This document shows, piece after piece, positions 24,072 through 31,384 of a DNA stretch of 64,000 nt (its first letter is position 1; the number at the start of each line of letters is the position of its first letter). A program made the translations under genes and the position numbers. The DNA is from Kineosporia sp. A_224. GTDB taxonomy: Bacteria > Actinomycetota > Actinomycetes > Actinomycetales > Kineosporiaceae. The DNA lies in contig NZ_MWLN01000184.1 in the NCBI RefSeq assembly GCF_002198655.1, forward strand, positions 1 through 64,000, given 5' to 3'. Under the pieces are notes generated by a model. It saw nothing but the letters and a program-made list of their open reading frames with translations, made no database searches and was not told where the DNA came from.

Positions 24072-24215
24072 ATGAGCGACGTCGACGACCGCATCGCCAC
24101 CGCGCCGATGCCCACCGCGAAGACCCTGCGCCGGCGGCACTCGCTGCCGATCCAGCTGTGGCGCTTCGCCGTGGTCAACCTGCGCATGATCCGGATGATC
24201 GGCAAGGGGCACTGA
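24072..24215 (+). CDS. Conserved-looking 47-aa protein of the SQR operon
   Basis: A 47-aa basic protein ending FAVVNLRMIRMIGKGH, with a short amphipathic helix and the N-terminal AKTLRRRHSLPIQLW. AGGAGC precedes the ATG. It lies between the SQR-like gene and the CstR-type regulator with 65-bp and 5-bp gaps. The terminal helix could dock on the membrane or on the flavoprotein. I know no named family; similar short genes near SQR come to mind but cannot be checked here. Confidence 0.72.
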   Translation: MSDVDDRIATAPMPTAKTLRRRHSLPIQLWRFAVVNLRMIRMIGKGH

Positions 24216-24220
24216 ACGCC

Positions 24221-24523
24221 ATGTCCGAGCAGCCCGAGCAGGGGGCCGGGCCGGTCCGTCGGTCCATGGACCCCGTCGCCCAGAAGGAGATCACCTCGCG
24301 CCTGCGCCGTGCCCGCGGCCAGGTCGAGGGGGTCATCGCCATGATCGAGAGCGGCCGGTCCTGCCGGGAGGTCGCGACGCAGCTCGCTGCGGCCTCCAAG
24401 GCGCTCGACCGGGCCGGCTACAAGCTCGTCGCCGCGAGCCTGGCCGAGTGCCTGCTCACCGACGAGGCGGACCGGGACATGACGCCCGAGGAGATCGAGA
24501 AGCTCTTCATCTCGCTCGCCTGA
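24221..24523 (+). CDS. CsoR/CstR-family repressor, CstR-like
   Basis: A 100-aa all-helical repressor (RLRRARGQVEGVIAMIESGRSC, then ATQLAAASKALDRAGYKLV). The two conserved Cys are C48 and C77, 29 residues apart as in CsoR. The copper-ligand His expected at position 73 is Ser. Loss of this His with both Cys kept is the mark of persulfide-sensing CstR proteins rather than copper-sensing CsoR. The family binds G/C-tract palindromes of the type found four times in the window. Last gene of the operon under operator 3, so autoregulation is expected. Confidence 0.92.
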   Translation: MSEQPEQGAGPVRRSMDPVAQKEITSRLRRARGQVEGVIAMIESGRSCREVATQLAAASKALDRAGYKLVAASLAECLLTDEADRDMTPEEIEKLFISLA

Positions 24524-24535
24524 GCCTTTCCAGAC

Positions 24536-24611
24536 CCGCTCATGCTCGCGCCGGGTACCGAGAACGCCGCTGCCGGAGCCGCTTTCCGTTACCCACCGCG
24601 AGTATGAGCGG
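24536..24611. repeat. Long inverted repeat, first of two
   Basis: The outer arms CCGCTCATGCTCGCG and CGCGAGTATGAGCGG pair over 15 bp with one mismatch across a 46-bp interior. The interior has a second stem, GGGTACCG with CGTTACCC. It begins 13 bp after the regulator's stop, so it may end the sulfur operon transcript, but the long loop is unlike a normal terminator. Confidence 0.7.
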
Positions 24612-24630
24612 CGGGGTGGACAGCGCGCGG

Positions 24631-24703
24631 CGGTCAGGCACCCGACCGGTACGTTCTGAGCCCGTCGTTCGCCGCCCGAGCGTACACACCGGGTGCCTGA
24701 CCG
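24631..24703. repeat. Long inverted repeat, second of two
   Basis: The arms CGGTCAGGCACCCG and CGGGTGCCTGACCG pair perfectly over 14 bp across a 45-bp interior, which itself contains GTACG with CGTAC. It has the same outline as the preceding element but a different sequence. It lies 33 bp before the GntR-type site. Confidence 0.7.
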
Positions 24704-24735
24704 GTCTGAGGCCGCACAGCACGCGTGAGTACGCT

Positions 24736-24745
24736 TGTCCGGACA
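24736..24745. promoter_or_regulatory. TGTCCGGACA palindrome ahead of gntR
   Basis: A perfect 10-bp palindrome 38 bp before the GTG of the GntR gene. It fits the GntR-family pattern TGT-N4-ACA and shares its core with sites at 17898 and 26859, suggesting autoregulation. Confidence 0.6.
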
Positions 24746-24782
24746 CGGCGGCGCACGGCCGCCCGGCACGGACAGGAGCACG

Positions 24783-25553
24783 GTGCCCGCGGACCCCGGC
24801 GCACGCCCGCTCGACCGGCAGGACCCGCTGCCGCTGTGGGCCCAGCTCCAGCGCGACCTGTCCCGACGCCTCACCGCGGGAGACTTCGCGACCGCGTTCC
24901 CCGGCGAGCTCGACATCGCCCGGGAGTACGACGTCTCCCGGCACACCGTCCGGGAGGCGCTACGCCGGCTGCGCGAGGCCGGGGTGCTCGACTCCGCGCG
25001 CGGCCGGCCCACCCAGGTCCGGGCCGCCATCGAGCAGCCGCTCGGCAGCCTGTACTCGCTCTTCCGCGAGGTCGAGAACCGCGGCATGACCCAGACGAGC
25101 GAGATCCTCGACCAGTCGCTGACGACGGACGCCGAGGCCGCCGCCGCTCTGGGCCTGCCGGAGCGGACCCGCCTGTTCCACCTCGAACGGGTCCGGCTGG
25201 CCGACGGCGTCCCGCTCGCGCACGACCGGGTCTGGCTGCCCGCCTCCCTCGCCGCGCCTCTGGTCAAGGCCGACTTCACCCGTGGCGCGCTCTACGACGA
25301 GCTCGCGGAGCGGTGCGGCGTCAGGGTGACCGGCGGCCGGGAGCGGATCAGCGCGACCGTGCCCGCGCCCGCCGAGCGGGCGCTGCTCGCCGTCCCTCGC
25401 GGTGTCGCCTGCCTCACCGTGGAGCGCTCGGGCTACGCGGAGGCCCGCCTCGTCGAACGGCGCGTCACCGTCGTCCGCGGCGACCGGTGGTCGGTCGTCG
25501 CGGACTGGACGGCGCGCGGCTGGTCCGTGGGTGCCGTCGCCGGGCCCGGCTGA
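24783..25553 (+). CDS. GntR-family regulator, HutC/UTRA type
   Basis: A 256-aa regulator. The winged helix-turn-helix spans about residues 15-75 (LWAQLQRDLSRRLTAGDF, then LDIAREYDVSRHTVREALRRLREAGVL). A UTRA ligand-binding domain follows (LFHLERVRLADGVPLAHDRVWLP to CLTVERSGY). GTG start with AGGAG upstream, following the palindrome at 24736. It is divergently oriented, tail to tail, with the type II SQR. The ligand is unknown; a sulfur metabolite would fit the position, although UTRA domains usually bind small organic acids or sugars. Confidence 0.92.
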   Translation: MPADPGARPLDRQDPLPLWAQLQRDLSRRLTAGDFATAFPGELDIAREYDVSRHTVREALRRLREAGVLDSARGRPTQVRAAIEQPLGSLYSLFREVENRGMTQTSEILDQSLTTDAEAAAALGLPERTRLFHLERVRLADGVPLAHDRVWLPASLAAPLVKADFTRGALYDELAERCGVRVTGGRERISATVPAPAERALLAVPRGVACLTVERSGYAEARLVERRVTVVRGDRWSVVADWTARGWSVGAVAGPG

Positions 25554-25586
25554 GCCGGACCCGCTTGGGCGCCGGGCGGCCTGCGC

Positions 25587-26786
25587 TCAGGCCAGGCCCT
25601 TGAGCATGAGATTCCAGTAGAGCGTCGGCAGCCCGTACTTCTTGAGCAGGCCGAAGTCCCGGTGCTCGTGCGTGGTGTCGAGGATCGGGATGCTCGGCGC
25701 GGGCTTGAGGCTGTAGTCGAACTCCGCGAGGAGCATCCGGTCCCGGGCGGTCGTCAGCGGGCACGAGGCGTAACCGTCGTACTCGGCGGACGGCTCCCGG
25801 CCGGACATCACCTCCTGGAGGTTCTTCACGAGCACCGGTGCCTGGTGCCGGACCGCGGCCCCGGTCTTCGAGTTCGGCGTCGAGCCCGCGTCACCGAGGC
25901 CGAAGACGTTCCCGTAGGTCACGTGGCGCAGGGTGTGCTTGTCGAGCGCGACGTAGCCGGCCGGGGTGCTCGTGTCCGCCAGCGGGCCCTGCCGGACCCA
26001 GTCCGGGGCCGACTGCGGGGGGACAGCATGGAACACCTGGTACCCCAGCCGCTCCTTCGTGTCGTTCGCGTTGTCCCTGATGATGACCTCGCGCGTGGCG
26101 CCGTCGACCTCGACGACCTCGCTGTTGAAGTGCACGGTGATGCCGTAGCGCTCGACGACCTGCTCGAGGATCCGGGCGAACTCGGGGACGCCGAACATGC
26201 CCGGCGTCGGCAGGACGAGGTGGACGTCGATGTCCTTCAGGACCCCCTGCCGCCGCCAGTAGTCCGCTGCGAGATAGGCGATCTTCTGGGGTGCTCCCGC
26301 GCACTTGATGGCCCCCGCCGGCTGGGCGAAGACGGCGGTGCCGCGGGTCGTCGCCCGGACGAAGTCCCAGGTTCGCGGGGCGAGCGCGTGGTCGTAGTTG
26401 CTCGAGACGCCGTCGCGGCCGAGTGCGTCCGGCAGGCCGGTGATGCCGCCCCAGTTGAGCTGGATGCCCGGGGCCATGACGAGGTACTCGTACCCGACCG
26501 TGCGACCGTCCTCGAGGGTGACGGTGCAGGCCTCGGGGTCCACGGCCGCGGCCCGGCCCCGGATCCACGTGACGCCCTTCGGCATGACCGACGACTGCGG
26601 CCGTCGTGAGCGGGCCACGTCGGCGAGGCCGCCGCCCACGAGGGTCCACAGCGGCTGGTACCAGTGGTCCTGCGACGGCTCGACCATCGCGACGTCGCTC
26701 ACCCCCGCGCGCCGTAGCCTGGCTGCGACGGTGACTCCCGCGGAGCCCCCTCCGATGATGACGACACGGTGGCTCGACGTGCTCAT
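25587..26786 (-). CDS. sqr: Sulfide:quinone oxidoreductase, type II
   Basis: A 399-aa membrane-associated flavoenzyme that oxidises sulfide to sulfane sulfur and reduces quinone. The N-terminal FAD motif is VVIIGGGSAGVTVAARLRR. FAQPAGAIKCAGAPQKIAYLA holds the first catalytic Cys and YASCPLTT the second, as in type II (human SQOR-like) enzymes. NVFGLGDAGSTPNSKTGAAVRHQ is the FAD C-terminal block, and KKYGLPTLYWNLMLKGLA is the membrane-docking tail. ATG start at 26786. The promoter region contains the palindrome at 26859-26870. It supplies persulfide to the dioxygenase and rhodaneses of the locus. Confidence 0.93.
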   Translation of the reverse strand: MSTSSHRVVIIGGGSAGVTVAARLRRAGVSDVAMVEPSQDHWYQPLWTLVGGGLADVARSRRPQSSVMPKGVTWIRGRAAAVDPEACTVTLEDGRTVGYEYLVMAPGIQLNWGGITGLPDALGRDGVSSNYDHALAPRTWDFVRATTRGTAVFAQPAGAIKCAGAPQKIAYLAADYWRRQGVLKDIDVHLVLPTPGMFGVPEFARILEQVVERYGITVHFNSEVVEVDGATREVIIRDNANDTKERLGYQVFHAVPPQSAPDWVRQGPLADTSTPAGYVALDKHTLRHVTYGNVFGLGDAGSTPNSKTGAAVRHQAPVLVKNLQEVMSGREPSAEYDGYASCPLTTARDRMLLAEFDYSLKPAPSIPILDTTHEHRDFGLLKKYGLPTLYWNLMLKGLA

Positions 26787-26858
26787 GGCGACTCCTTCGG
26801 CGGCGGACGTTCGAGGGCATCACGGCGTTGACGACAACTAGACCGTACGGAATACAGG

Positions 26859-26875
26859 ATGTCCGGACATTCGGA
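26859..26875. promoter_or_regulatory. ATGTCCGGACAT palindrome ahead of sqr
   Basis: A perfect 12-bp palindrome followed by TCGGA, matching the 17898-17913 site in 14 of 16 bases from TGT onward. It lies 73 bp upstream of the sqr start and about 90 bp before the divergent methyltransferase gene. Confidence 0.6.
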
Positions 26876-26963
26876 GATGTCAAGAGATGGCTGGTAGCGT
26901 GATGCCGCCGAGAGGCCGGTTCGCGTCGACCGGCGGTCGCTCCGGCCGGGACGAAGGAGCAGC

Positions 26964-27581
26964 GTGGACAGCACCGACTGGGACACCCGCTACGCGAGCA
27001 GCGAGCCCGTCTGGTCGGCGGGCCCGAACCTGTGGGTCGAGCAGGTCTGCTCCGACCTCCCGCCCGGCACGGCCGTCGACCTCGGCGCCGGCGAGGGCCG
27101 CAACGCGCTGTGGCTGGCCGCGAAGGGCTGGCGGGCGACGGCCGTCGACTTCTCCGGCGTCGCCCTCGACCGGGCCCGGCAGCTCGCCGCCGAGCGGCTC
27201 GGCGGGGACGCCGACCGGTTGACCACCGAGAGGTGCGACCTCACGACCTTCGAACCGGCGACCACCTACGACCTGGCGCTCGTCGTCTACATCCAGCTCC
27301 CGGCGCCGGCCCGGCGCGCCGCCCTCAGGGGCGCGGCCCGCTGCGTCGCCCCGGGCGGCCGGCTCGTCGTCGTCGCGCACCACAGCGACAACCTGACCGA
27401 GGGCGTCGGCGGCCCGCAGGACCCGGCGGTGCTCTACACCGAGGCGGACGTCCTCGACGACCTCGCGCAGGCCATGGCGGACGGCGCGTTCGCCGTCCAG
27501 CGGGCCGAGCGGGTGCTCCGCCCGGTCGGGGACGGCGACCGTCACGCGGTCGACGCGCTCGTCGTCCTCCGCAGGGCCTGA
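26964..27581 (+). CDS. Class I SAM-dependent methyltransferase, TehB/thiopurine-like
   Basis: A 205-aa Rossmann-fold methyltransferase. DWDTRYASSEPVWSAGPN is the family opening, motif I is AVDLGAGEGRNALWLAAKGW, and motif II follows as TAVDFSG. The GTG start has GAAGGAG upstream. This branch methylates thiols, tellurite/selenite or thiopurines. Its place next to sqr and the shared palindrome suggests methylation of sulfide or another thiol as an alternative detoxification route, but this is inference. Its last 40 bp overlap the convergent kinase gene. Confidence 0.88.
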   Translation: MDSTDWDTRYASSEPVWSAGPNLWVEQVCSDLPPGTAVDLGAGEGRNALWLAAKGWRATAVDFSGVALDRARQLAAERLGGDADRLTTERCDLTTFEPATTYDLALVVYIQLPAPARRAALRGAARCVAPGGRLVVVAHHSDNLTEGVGGPQDPAVLYTEADVLDDLAQAMADGAFAVQRAERVLRPVGDGDRHAVDALVVLRRA

Positions 27582-29011
27582 CCCGGTCGCCCGGCGTCCT
27601 GCGCGACGGCGGGCGGCATCGCGGGGAGCGTGACCGTCACCGTCGTGCCCGAGGCGCCGTCCGACGTCACGACGACGGCGCCGTCGTGCGCCTCGACGAG
27701 CCGCGCCACGACGGCGAGCCCGACCCCGGAGCCGGCCACTGCGTGCCGGTCCCGGCCCCGCCAGAACCGTTCCAGCACGTGGGGCAGCTCGTCGGGGGCG
27801 ATCCCCGGCCCGCTGTCCGCGACGACGAGCCGCGCGGTGCCGCCGTCCGCCGGCGCCACCTGGACCCGGACGATGTCCCCCGGGCGGCAGTGCCGCGCGC
27901 AGTTGTCGAGGAGGTTGCCGACGACCTGGTGCCACCGGTCGGGGTCGAGCGCCACGAGGACGCCGCCCGCGAGGTCCCGGGTCACGGCGAGACCGGCGGC
28001 CCGCAGCTGGGGCAGCCGGGCGTCGAGCGCCTCGCCGGTCACGGCACCGAGGTCGGCCGGGGCCCGGTGCAGGCCGGCCGCGGCGGCGTCCGCGGCGGAG
28101 AGCTCGGAGAGCTCGGCGACGGTGCGGGTCACCCGCAGCGCCTGGTCGTGGAGCCGGGTCAGCGTCTCGCGGTCAGGTTCCACGAGGCCGTCCCGCAGCT
28201 CCTCGAGCCCGGCTTGGAGCGCGGTGAGCGGCGTGCGCAGCTCGTGCGCGACGTCCGCGGTCATCTGCCGGCGCAGCCGCTGCTGCTCCGCCACGGCCTG
28301 CGCGGCCTGGTCGAAGGCGCCCGCGAGCTCACCGAGCTCACCGACGCCGCGCTCGGCCGGGCGGGCCGTCACGTCACCGGCACCGAAGGCCCGCGTCGCG
28401 TCGGTGAGCGCGACGAGCGGGCGGGTCAGGAGTCGGACGACGTACCAGCCGGCGGCGACCGCGACCGCGACGGCGGCGACCGCCGCGACGAGGATCCACG
28501 ACCACGCGAGACGCCGTCCGCCCGTGTCGGCCGCCGGGAACGTGAGGAGCACCGTGCCGACCCGGGTGCCGGCGACGAGGACCGGCTCGGTGACCTGCAC
28601 CCCGCCGGTCGTCGCAGTGCCCGCGCCGCCCATCCCCATCCCGGTGCCCATGCCGGACCCCATCCCCATGCCCTGGCCCCGGCCGGTCGAGGTCACGGCG
28701 CGGCCGGCGTCGTCGAGCACGGCGAGCCGGGCCCCGGCCGCGGCGGCGGTCGTCACGGCGGCGGTGAGGTCGCTGCCCGCCCACTCCCCCGTGACCGAGT
28801 ACCCGGTCGCGGCCGCGGCGGCGACCCGTTGCGCCGCGAGCGCCCGGGACTGCGCCGTCGTGCGGGAGACCCCGAGCGAGCTGCCGACGAGCCCGGCCGT
28901 GGCCACGAGGGCCACGGCCACGAGCGCGACGAGGACGAACGACGCGAGCAGCCGCCGACCGAGCGGGCCCAGGCTCGTCGCCGTCGTCGGCCCCGCTGCG
29001 GGCCCGCTCAT
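27542..29011 (-). CDS. Sensor histidine kinase with Met/Gly-rich sensor segment
   Basis: A 489-aa membrane kinase. Helix 1 is about residues 20-45 and helix 2 about 168-193, enclosing an extracellular domain. Within it residues 111-129 contain five Met alternating with Gly (M115, M117, M121, M125, M127). A HAMP domain follows (RLLTRPLVALTDATRAF), then the H-box DVAHELRTPLTAL, the N-box LLDNCARH and the G-boxes VADSGPGIAP and GVGLAVVARLV. The start overlaps the response regulator stop (ATGA). Met-rich segments often bind Cu(I) or Ag(I), so metal sensing is possible. Confidence 0.92.
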   Translation of the reverse strand: MSGPAAGPTTATSLGPLGRRLLASFVLVALVAVALVATAGLVGSSLGVSRTTAQSRALAAQRVAAAAATGYSVTGEWAGSDLTAAVTTAAAAGARLAVLDDAGRAVTSTGRGQGMGMGSGMGTGMGMGGAGTATTGGVQVTEPVLVAGTRVGTVLLTFPAADTGGRRLAWSWILVAAVAAVAVAVAAGWYVVRLLTRPLVALTDATRAFGAGDVTARPAERGVGELGELAGAFDQAAQAVAEQQRLRRQMTADVAHELRTPLTALQAGLEELRDGLVEPDRETLTRLHDQALRVTRTVAELSELSAADAAAAGLHRAPADLGAVTGEALDARLPQLRAAGLAVTRDLAGGVLVALDPDRWHQVVGNLLDNCARHCRPGDIVRVQVAPADGGTARLVVADSGPGIAPDELPHVLERFWRGRDRHAVAGSGVGLAVVARLVEAHDGAVVVTSDGASGTTVTVTLPAMPPAVAQDAGRPGQALRRTTSASTA

Positions 29012-29727
29012 CGCGGGCTCCCGGTCGTGACGTCCCGCCGCAGGGCGAGCCGGTAGCCGACGCCGACGACGGTGTCGACGACCGACGTCGGGTCCTGCCC
29101 GAGCTTGTGCCGCAGGTTCTTCACGTGCGAGTCGATGCTCCGCTCGTAGCCGGCGAACTCGTAGCCGCGGACCCGGTTGACGAGCTCGTAGCGGGAGAAC
29201 GGGCGCCCCGGCACCGAGGCGAGGGTCGCGAGGATCCCCCACTCGGTGGCCGTGAGGTCGAGCGTGCGCCCGTCGAGTGTCACCTCGTGCCGCGCCTCGT
29301 CGATCCGCAGCCGGCCCTCCCCGAAGAGCAGGGCCCCGTCGTCCCCGAACGGGCCGACGGTCCGGGCCAGGACGGCGCCGACCCGCAGGACGAGCTCGGT
29401 CGGGCTGAACGGCTTGGTCACGTAGTCGTCCGCACCGGACGACAGCCCGCGGATGCGGTCGTCGACCTCGGCCCGCGCGGTGAGAACGACGACCGGCAGC
29501 CGGCCACCGGCCCGGCGCGCCTCGCGGAGCACCTCGAAGCCGTCGAGGTCGGGCAGCCCGAGGTCGAGGACGACGAGGTCGACGGCGGCGTCGTCGAGCA
29601 GCCGCAGCGCCTCGATGCCGGACCCGGTCGACAGCACGGCGTGGCCGGCACGCTCGAGGTAGCGCCGGACGACGTCCCGGATGTCGCGGTCGTCCTCGAC
29701 GACCAGCACGGTTCCCACAGCACTCAT
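29008..29727 (-). CDS. OmpR-family response regulator
   Basis: A 239-aa two-component regulator. The receiver domain has the acidic pair VVEDD, the phosphorylation site LVVLDLGLPD, conserved Thr in VLTA and Lys in TKPFSP. The C-terminal winged helix has SRYELVNRVRGYEFAGYERSIDSHVKNLRHKLG and the VGVGYRL end. ATG at 29727. It is upstream of and coupled to its kinase. The divergent DUF2202 gene, with 11-bp-spaced repeats in between, is the likely target. Confidence 0.94.
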   Translation of the reverse strand: MSAVGTVLVVEDDRDIRDVVRRYLERAGHAVLSTGSGIEALRLLDDAAVDLVVLDLGLPDLDGFEVLREARRAGGRLPVVVLTARAEVDDRIRGLSSGADDYVTKPFSPTELVLRVGAVLARTVGPFGDDGALLFGEGRLRIDEARHEVTLDGRTLDLTATEWGILATLASVPGRPFSRYELVNRVRGYEFAGYERSIDSHVKNLRHKLGQDPTSVVDTVVGVGYRLALRRDVTTGSPR

Positions 29728-29769
29728 CCTCGGTTCCCGCGACGCCGCCCGGCCGGGACCGACGGCCGC

Positions 29770-29788
29770 TCTCCACATCGTCTCCACA
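29770..29788. promoter_or_regulatory. Direct repeats TCTCCACA, 11 bp apart
   Basis: Two identical TCTCCACA octamers start at 29770 and 29781. One-turn spacing is what OmpR-family dimers bind. They lie between the response regulator gene and the DUF2202 gene. Confidence 0.6.
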
Positions 29789-29894
29789 CCGGCTGCACGG
29801 CCGGTCCACCCCGCGGGCCGAGAGTCGTACCAAGAGCCCGGGACGGCGGACCAGCCTCCCCCGGGTTCCGGAACCTCAGACCAAGGAGCACACC

Positions 29895-30626
29895 ATGAAC
29901 AGCAGGACCACCAGGACCGCCCTCGTGACGGCCGCCGTCGCCGGCGGAGCCGGTGTGCTGCTGCTCGCGACCCCCGTCGTGGCGAACACCACCGGCTGGG
30001 GCGGCGGGCCCGGCACCCGGACCACCGCGACGAACACCGCGACGACCTGCCCGATGACGGACGACGACACAGGCACCGGCTACGGGATGGGCAACGGGAT
30101 GCGCAACGGCATGCGGGGCCGTGCCGACGGCAACGGCTACGGCATGCGCAACGGCGGCGGCATGATGGGCGACCCCGGGGCGAACCTGCCCGCGAGCGGC
30201 ACCCTGACCGACGCGCAGAAGTCCACGCTCGCCGGGATGGCCGAGGAGGAGAAGCTCGCCCACGACGTCTACGTCGTCCTCGCCGGCTCCACCGGCGACC
30301 GGCGCTTCACGATGATCGCGGCGTCCGAGGCCCGGCACCTGTCGGCCGTCCGGACGCTCCTGGACCGGTACGACGTCACCGACCCGACCGTGGGCAAGGC
30401 CGACGGCAGCTTCACGACCCCGGCTGTGCAGAGCCTCTACGACAGCCTGGTCGCCGAGGGCAAGAGCTCGCTGACCGCGGCCCTCACCGTCGGCCAGAAG
30501 ATCGAGAAGCTCGACATCGCCGACCTGGCGAAGGCCGGCGCCGATGTGAAGGCCGCCGACGTGACGACCGTCTACAGCCGCCTGTCGGCCGCGTCGCAGC
30601 ACCACCTCGCCGCCTTCGGCGGCTGA
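29895..30626 (+). CDS. Secreted Met/Gly-rich DUF2202 (ferritin-like) protein
   Basis: A 243-aa exported protein. The signal peptide ends near TPVVA. A low-complexity segment from about residue 50 to 95 is rich in Met and Gly (M54, M65, M69, M73, M84, M90, M91). The DUF2202 domain follows (GMAEEEKLAHDVYVVLA, ASEARHLSAVRTLLDRY), a ferritin-like four-helix fold with potential metal-binding Glu and His. AAGGAG precedes the ATG. The adjacent kinase has a similar Met/Gly segment outside the membrane, so the two may share a metal ligand. Confidence 0.9.
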   Translation: MNSRTTRTALVTAAVAGGAGVLLLATPVVANTTGWGGGPGTRTTATNTATTCPMTDDDTGTGYGMGNGMRNGMRGRADGNGYGMRNGGGMMGDPGANLPASGTLTDAQKSTLAGMAEEEKLAHDVYVVLAGSTGDRRFTMIAASEARHLSAVRTLLDRYDVTDPTVGKADGSFTTPAVQSLYDSLVAEGKSSLTAALTVGQKIEKLDIADLAKAGADVKAADVTTVYSRLSAASQHHLAAFGG

Positions 30627-30664
30627 GCCCCGCAGGGTCCCGCCCGGCAGGTCCCGGCGGACGC

Positions 30665-31384
30665 TCACGCGGGCCGGTGGAGCCACCGCAGGTGCTCCAC
30701 CGGCCCGAGCAGGTCCAGCCGGCGCCACAGGACGCTGCCGGGCACGGCCTGGCTCGGGTGCGCGGCGACCGCCTCGAGCTGGGCGGCCCGGTCGACGGTG
30801 AGGACGAGGTCGACCTCGGCCTTCGGCCGGCCGGCGAACGGGGCACCGAACTCGTCCCGCAGAGCCTGCGCGACGGGCTCGGGGAGCGTCCAGGCGAGCA
30901 CCGGCAGACCCGCCCCGCGGGCCGCGGTGACCGCGGCGGCCGTCGCGGCGACATGGTCGGGGTGCCCGGTGATCCCGGTGTCGTCGAAGACGACGAACCC
31001 GTCGGCGCCGTGCCGGTCGAGCGCCCGCAGCACCGCGGTGACGAGCCGCTCCGAGCCCGCGGCGCCGAGCGCGCCGTCCGGCTCGTCGAGCAGCTCCACG
31101 CCGGCGAGGCCGAGCCGGCGGGCCGCCTCGGCGAGCTCCCCGGCCCGCAGCTCGCGCAGGTCGCCCTCGACGCCGTGCAGCGTCGAGGCCTCGCCGTGCG
31201 TGAAGCACAGCACCGCCACCGACGCCCCGGCGCCGACGAACGCGGACAGCACCGCGCCGAGGCCGAACGACTCGTCGTCGGGGTGCGCGACGACGACGAG
31301 CGGACGCCGCCAACCGGGCAGGGCCGCCGTCGGCGACGGATCCGCATCGGTTGCGGCGGAACGGGTCTCGTGGGCAGCGCTCAT
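30665..31384 (-). CDS. PIG-L/LmbE-family N-acetyl-sugar deacetylase
   Basis: A 239-aa zinc hydrolase with the hallmark AHPDDESFGLG (zinc ligands His, Asp, Asp) and TGHPDHVAA. Family members deacetylate GlcNAc-type compounds, including mycothiol (MshB) and mycothiol-conjugate (Mca) substrates, so a link to low-molecular-weight thiols is possible. The ATG overlaps the aminotransferase stop (ATGA), so it is second in an operon behind CsoR/CstR-type operator 4. It is shorter than typical MshB or Mca, so it is not simply one of those. Confidence 0.88.
   Translation of the reverse strand: MSAAHETRSAATDADPSPTAALPGWRRPLVVVAHPDDESFGLGAVLSAFVGAGASVAVLCFTHGEASTLHGVEGDLRELRAGELAEAARRLGLAGVELLDEPDGALGAAGSERLVTAVLRALDRHGADGFVVFDDTGITGHPDHVAATAAAVTAARGAGLPVLAWTLPEPVAQALRDEFGAPFAGRPKAEVDLVLTVDRAAQLEAVAAHPSQAVPGSVLWRRLDLLGPVEHLRWLHRPA
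30670..30707. terminator. Hairpin between convergent DUF2202 and PIG-L genes
   Basis: The arms CGGGCCGGTGGAGC and GCTCCACCGGCCCG form a perfect 14-bp stem with a 10-base loop. It lies 44 bp after the DUF2202 stop and overlaps the last codons of the PIG-L gene on the other strand. Confidence 0.6.

Noticed and set aside
24221-24523. Copper-sensing CsoR identity for the regulator
   Set aside because: The copper-ligand His position is Ser73 and the surrounding genes are for persulfide, not copper export.
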